A DNA stretch of 5,315 nt from Nitrospirales bacterium (lineage in GTDB: Bacteria; Nitrospirota; Nitrospiria; Nitrospirales; UBA2166), in contig JAJDBL010000331.1 of NCBI GenBank assembly GCA_029261375.1, forward strand, positions 1 to 5,315, read 5' to 3'. How positions within the stretch are numbered: position 1 is the first letter of the stretch; each line of letters starts with the position of its first letter. The notes beneath the pieces were generated by a model that saw only the letters and a list, made by a program, of their open reading frames with translations, had not been told where the DNA came from and made no database searches. Made by a program: the position numbers and the translations under genes. This document shows, in pieces, positions 5,033 through 5,315 of this stretch.

Positions 5033-5315
5033 CTAGGATGGAATCAGCACATGAACTCCCCGTTCATACCACGGCTTTGTTCGATTCACGATTTCCACCA
5101 CTGACAACATCACGGGCACTTCCACCAAGACACCAACTACTGTGGCAAGGGCAGCCCCTGAATCGAACCCAAATAACACGATGGCCGTTGCGACGGCTAA
5201 TTCAAAGAAGTTGCTGGCTCCAATCAATGCTGAAGGCGCGGCAACGCGGTGCGCCACACCACATGTCCTATTCAGAATGTAGGACAGTCCAGAATTGAAA
5301 TAGACCTGGATGAAG
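5033..5315 (-). CDS. acr3: ACR3-family arsenite efflux permease, C-terminal part (5' end beyond window)
   Basis: The last 93 residues are visible, read from the right edge to a TAG at 5035-5033. The stretch IQVYF, then [22 protein letters not shown], then [23 protein letters not shown], is the highly conserved C-terminal region of ACR3 arsenite carriers, including the conserved Glu of FFELAVA and of LVEVPVM. Two transmembrane helices are covered (about the SNFFELAVA helix and the [14 protein letters not shown] helix), followed by a short tail ending HVLIPS. Full-length members have about 350-400 residues and ten TM helices, so roughly three quarters of the gene lies to the right. The family exports As(III) across the inner membrane using the proton gradient, and its gene usually sits in an ars operon with arsR and arsC, which cannot be seen here. 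No frame break is seen. Confidence 0.9.
   Translation of the reverse strand, partial: FIQVYFNSGLSYILNRTCGVAHRVAAPSALIGASNFFELAVATAIVLFGFDSGAALATVVGVLVEVPVMLSVVEIVNRTKPWYERGVHVLIPS

Noticed and set aside
1..5315. CRISPR array, tRNA or rRNA genes, insertion-sequence transposases.
   Set aside because: No regularly spaced repeats, cloverleaf-like segments, rRNA-like stretches or DDE-type transposase motifs were seen on either strand.

Overview
This window looks like an accessory, island-type segment of an environmental bacterium of moderate GC. The phylum cannot be fixed from the sequence; an environmental proteobacterium or Nitrospirota-like lineage is only a guess. Intact genes alternate with relics of mobile or fast-decaying genes, and transcription runs in both directions.

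Left part (1-2554, + strand). The window opens inside a decayed tyrosine recombinase C-terminus (LGHRD...IYTHLLNR, 1-279). Next is a flavodoxin-fold gene (310-870), whose stop codon lies inside an integron-type attC site (853-923) with a bulged-A stem and a CGTTAG core. This gene therefore reads as an integron gene cassette. A saccharopine dehydrogenase-like NAD(P)-binding protein (964-2064) starts 41 bases after the attC. Behind it is a second tyrosine recombinase of a different subfamily, broken by at least two frameshifts and a stop (about 2113-2554). Dead recombinases thus bracket the two intact redox genes.

Middle part (2710-3930, - strand). This appears to be a compact operon read right to left. 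A CRP-like palindrome (3913-3928) and a strong Shine-Dalgarno sequence precede an unnamed 105-aa protein (3462-3779). After it come a truncated relic of the same family (3326-3465), a second full-length member of 106 aa (3009-3329), and a DUF2442 protein (2710-3009). Each start overlaps the preceding stop (ATGA, ATGA, TGATG). The three tandem family members, with the middle one reduced to its C-terminal third, are the most novel item here.

Right part (4206-5315). A + strand ankyrin-repeat remnant carries a frameshift in an A-run. After it, on the - strand, lie a two-TM bacterial PH-domain protein (4491-4940) and the C-terminal end of an ACR3-type arsenite efflux permease (5033 to beyond the right edge). 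The latter suggests an arsenic-resistance locus continuing to the right.
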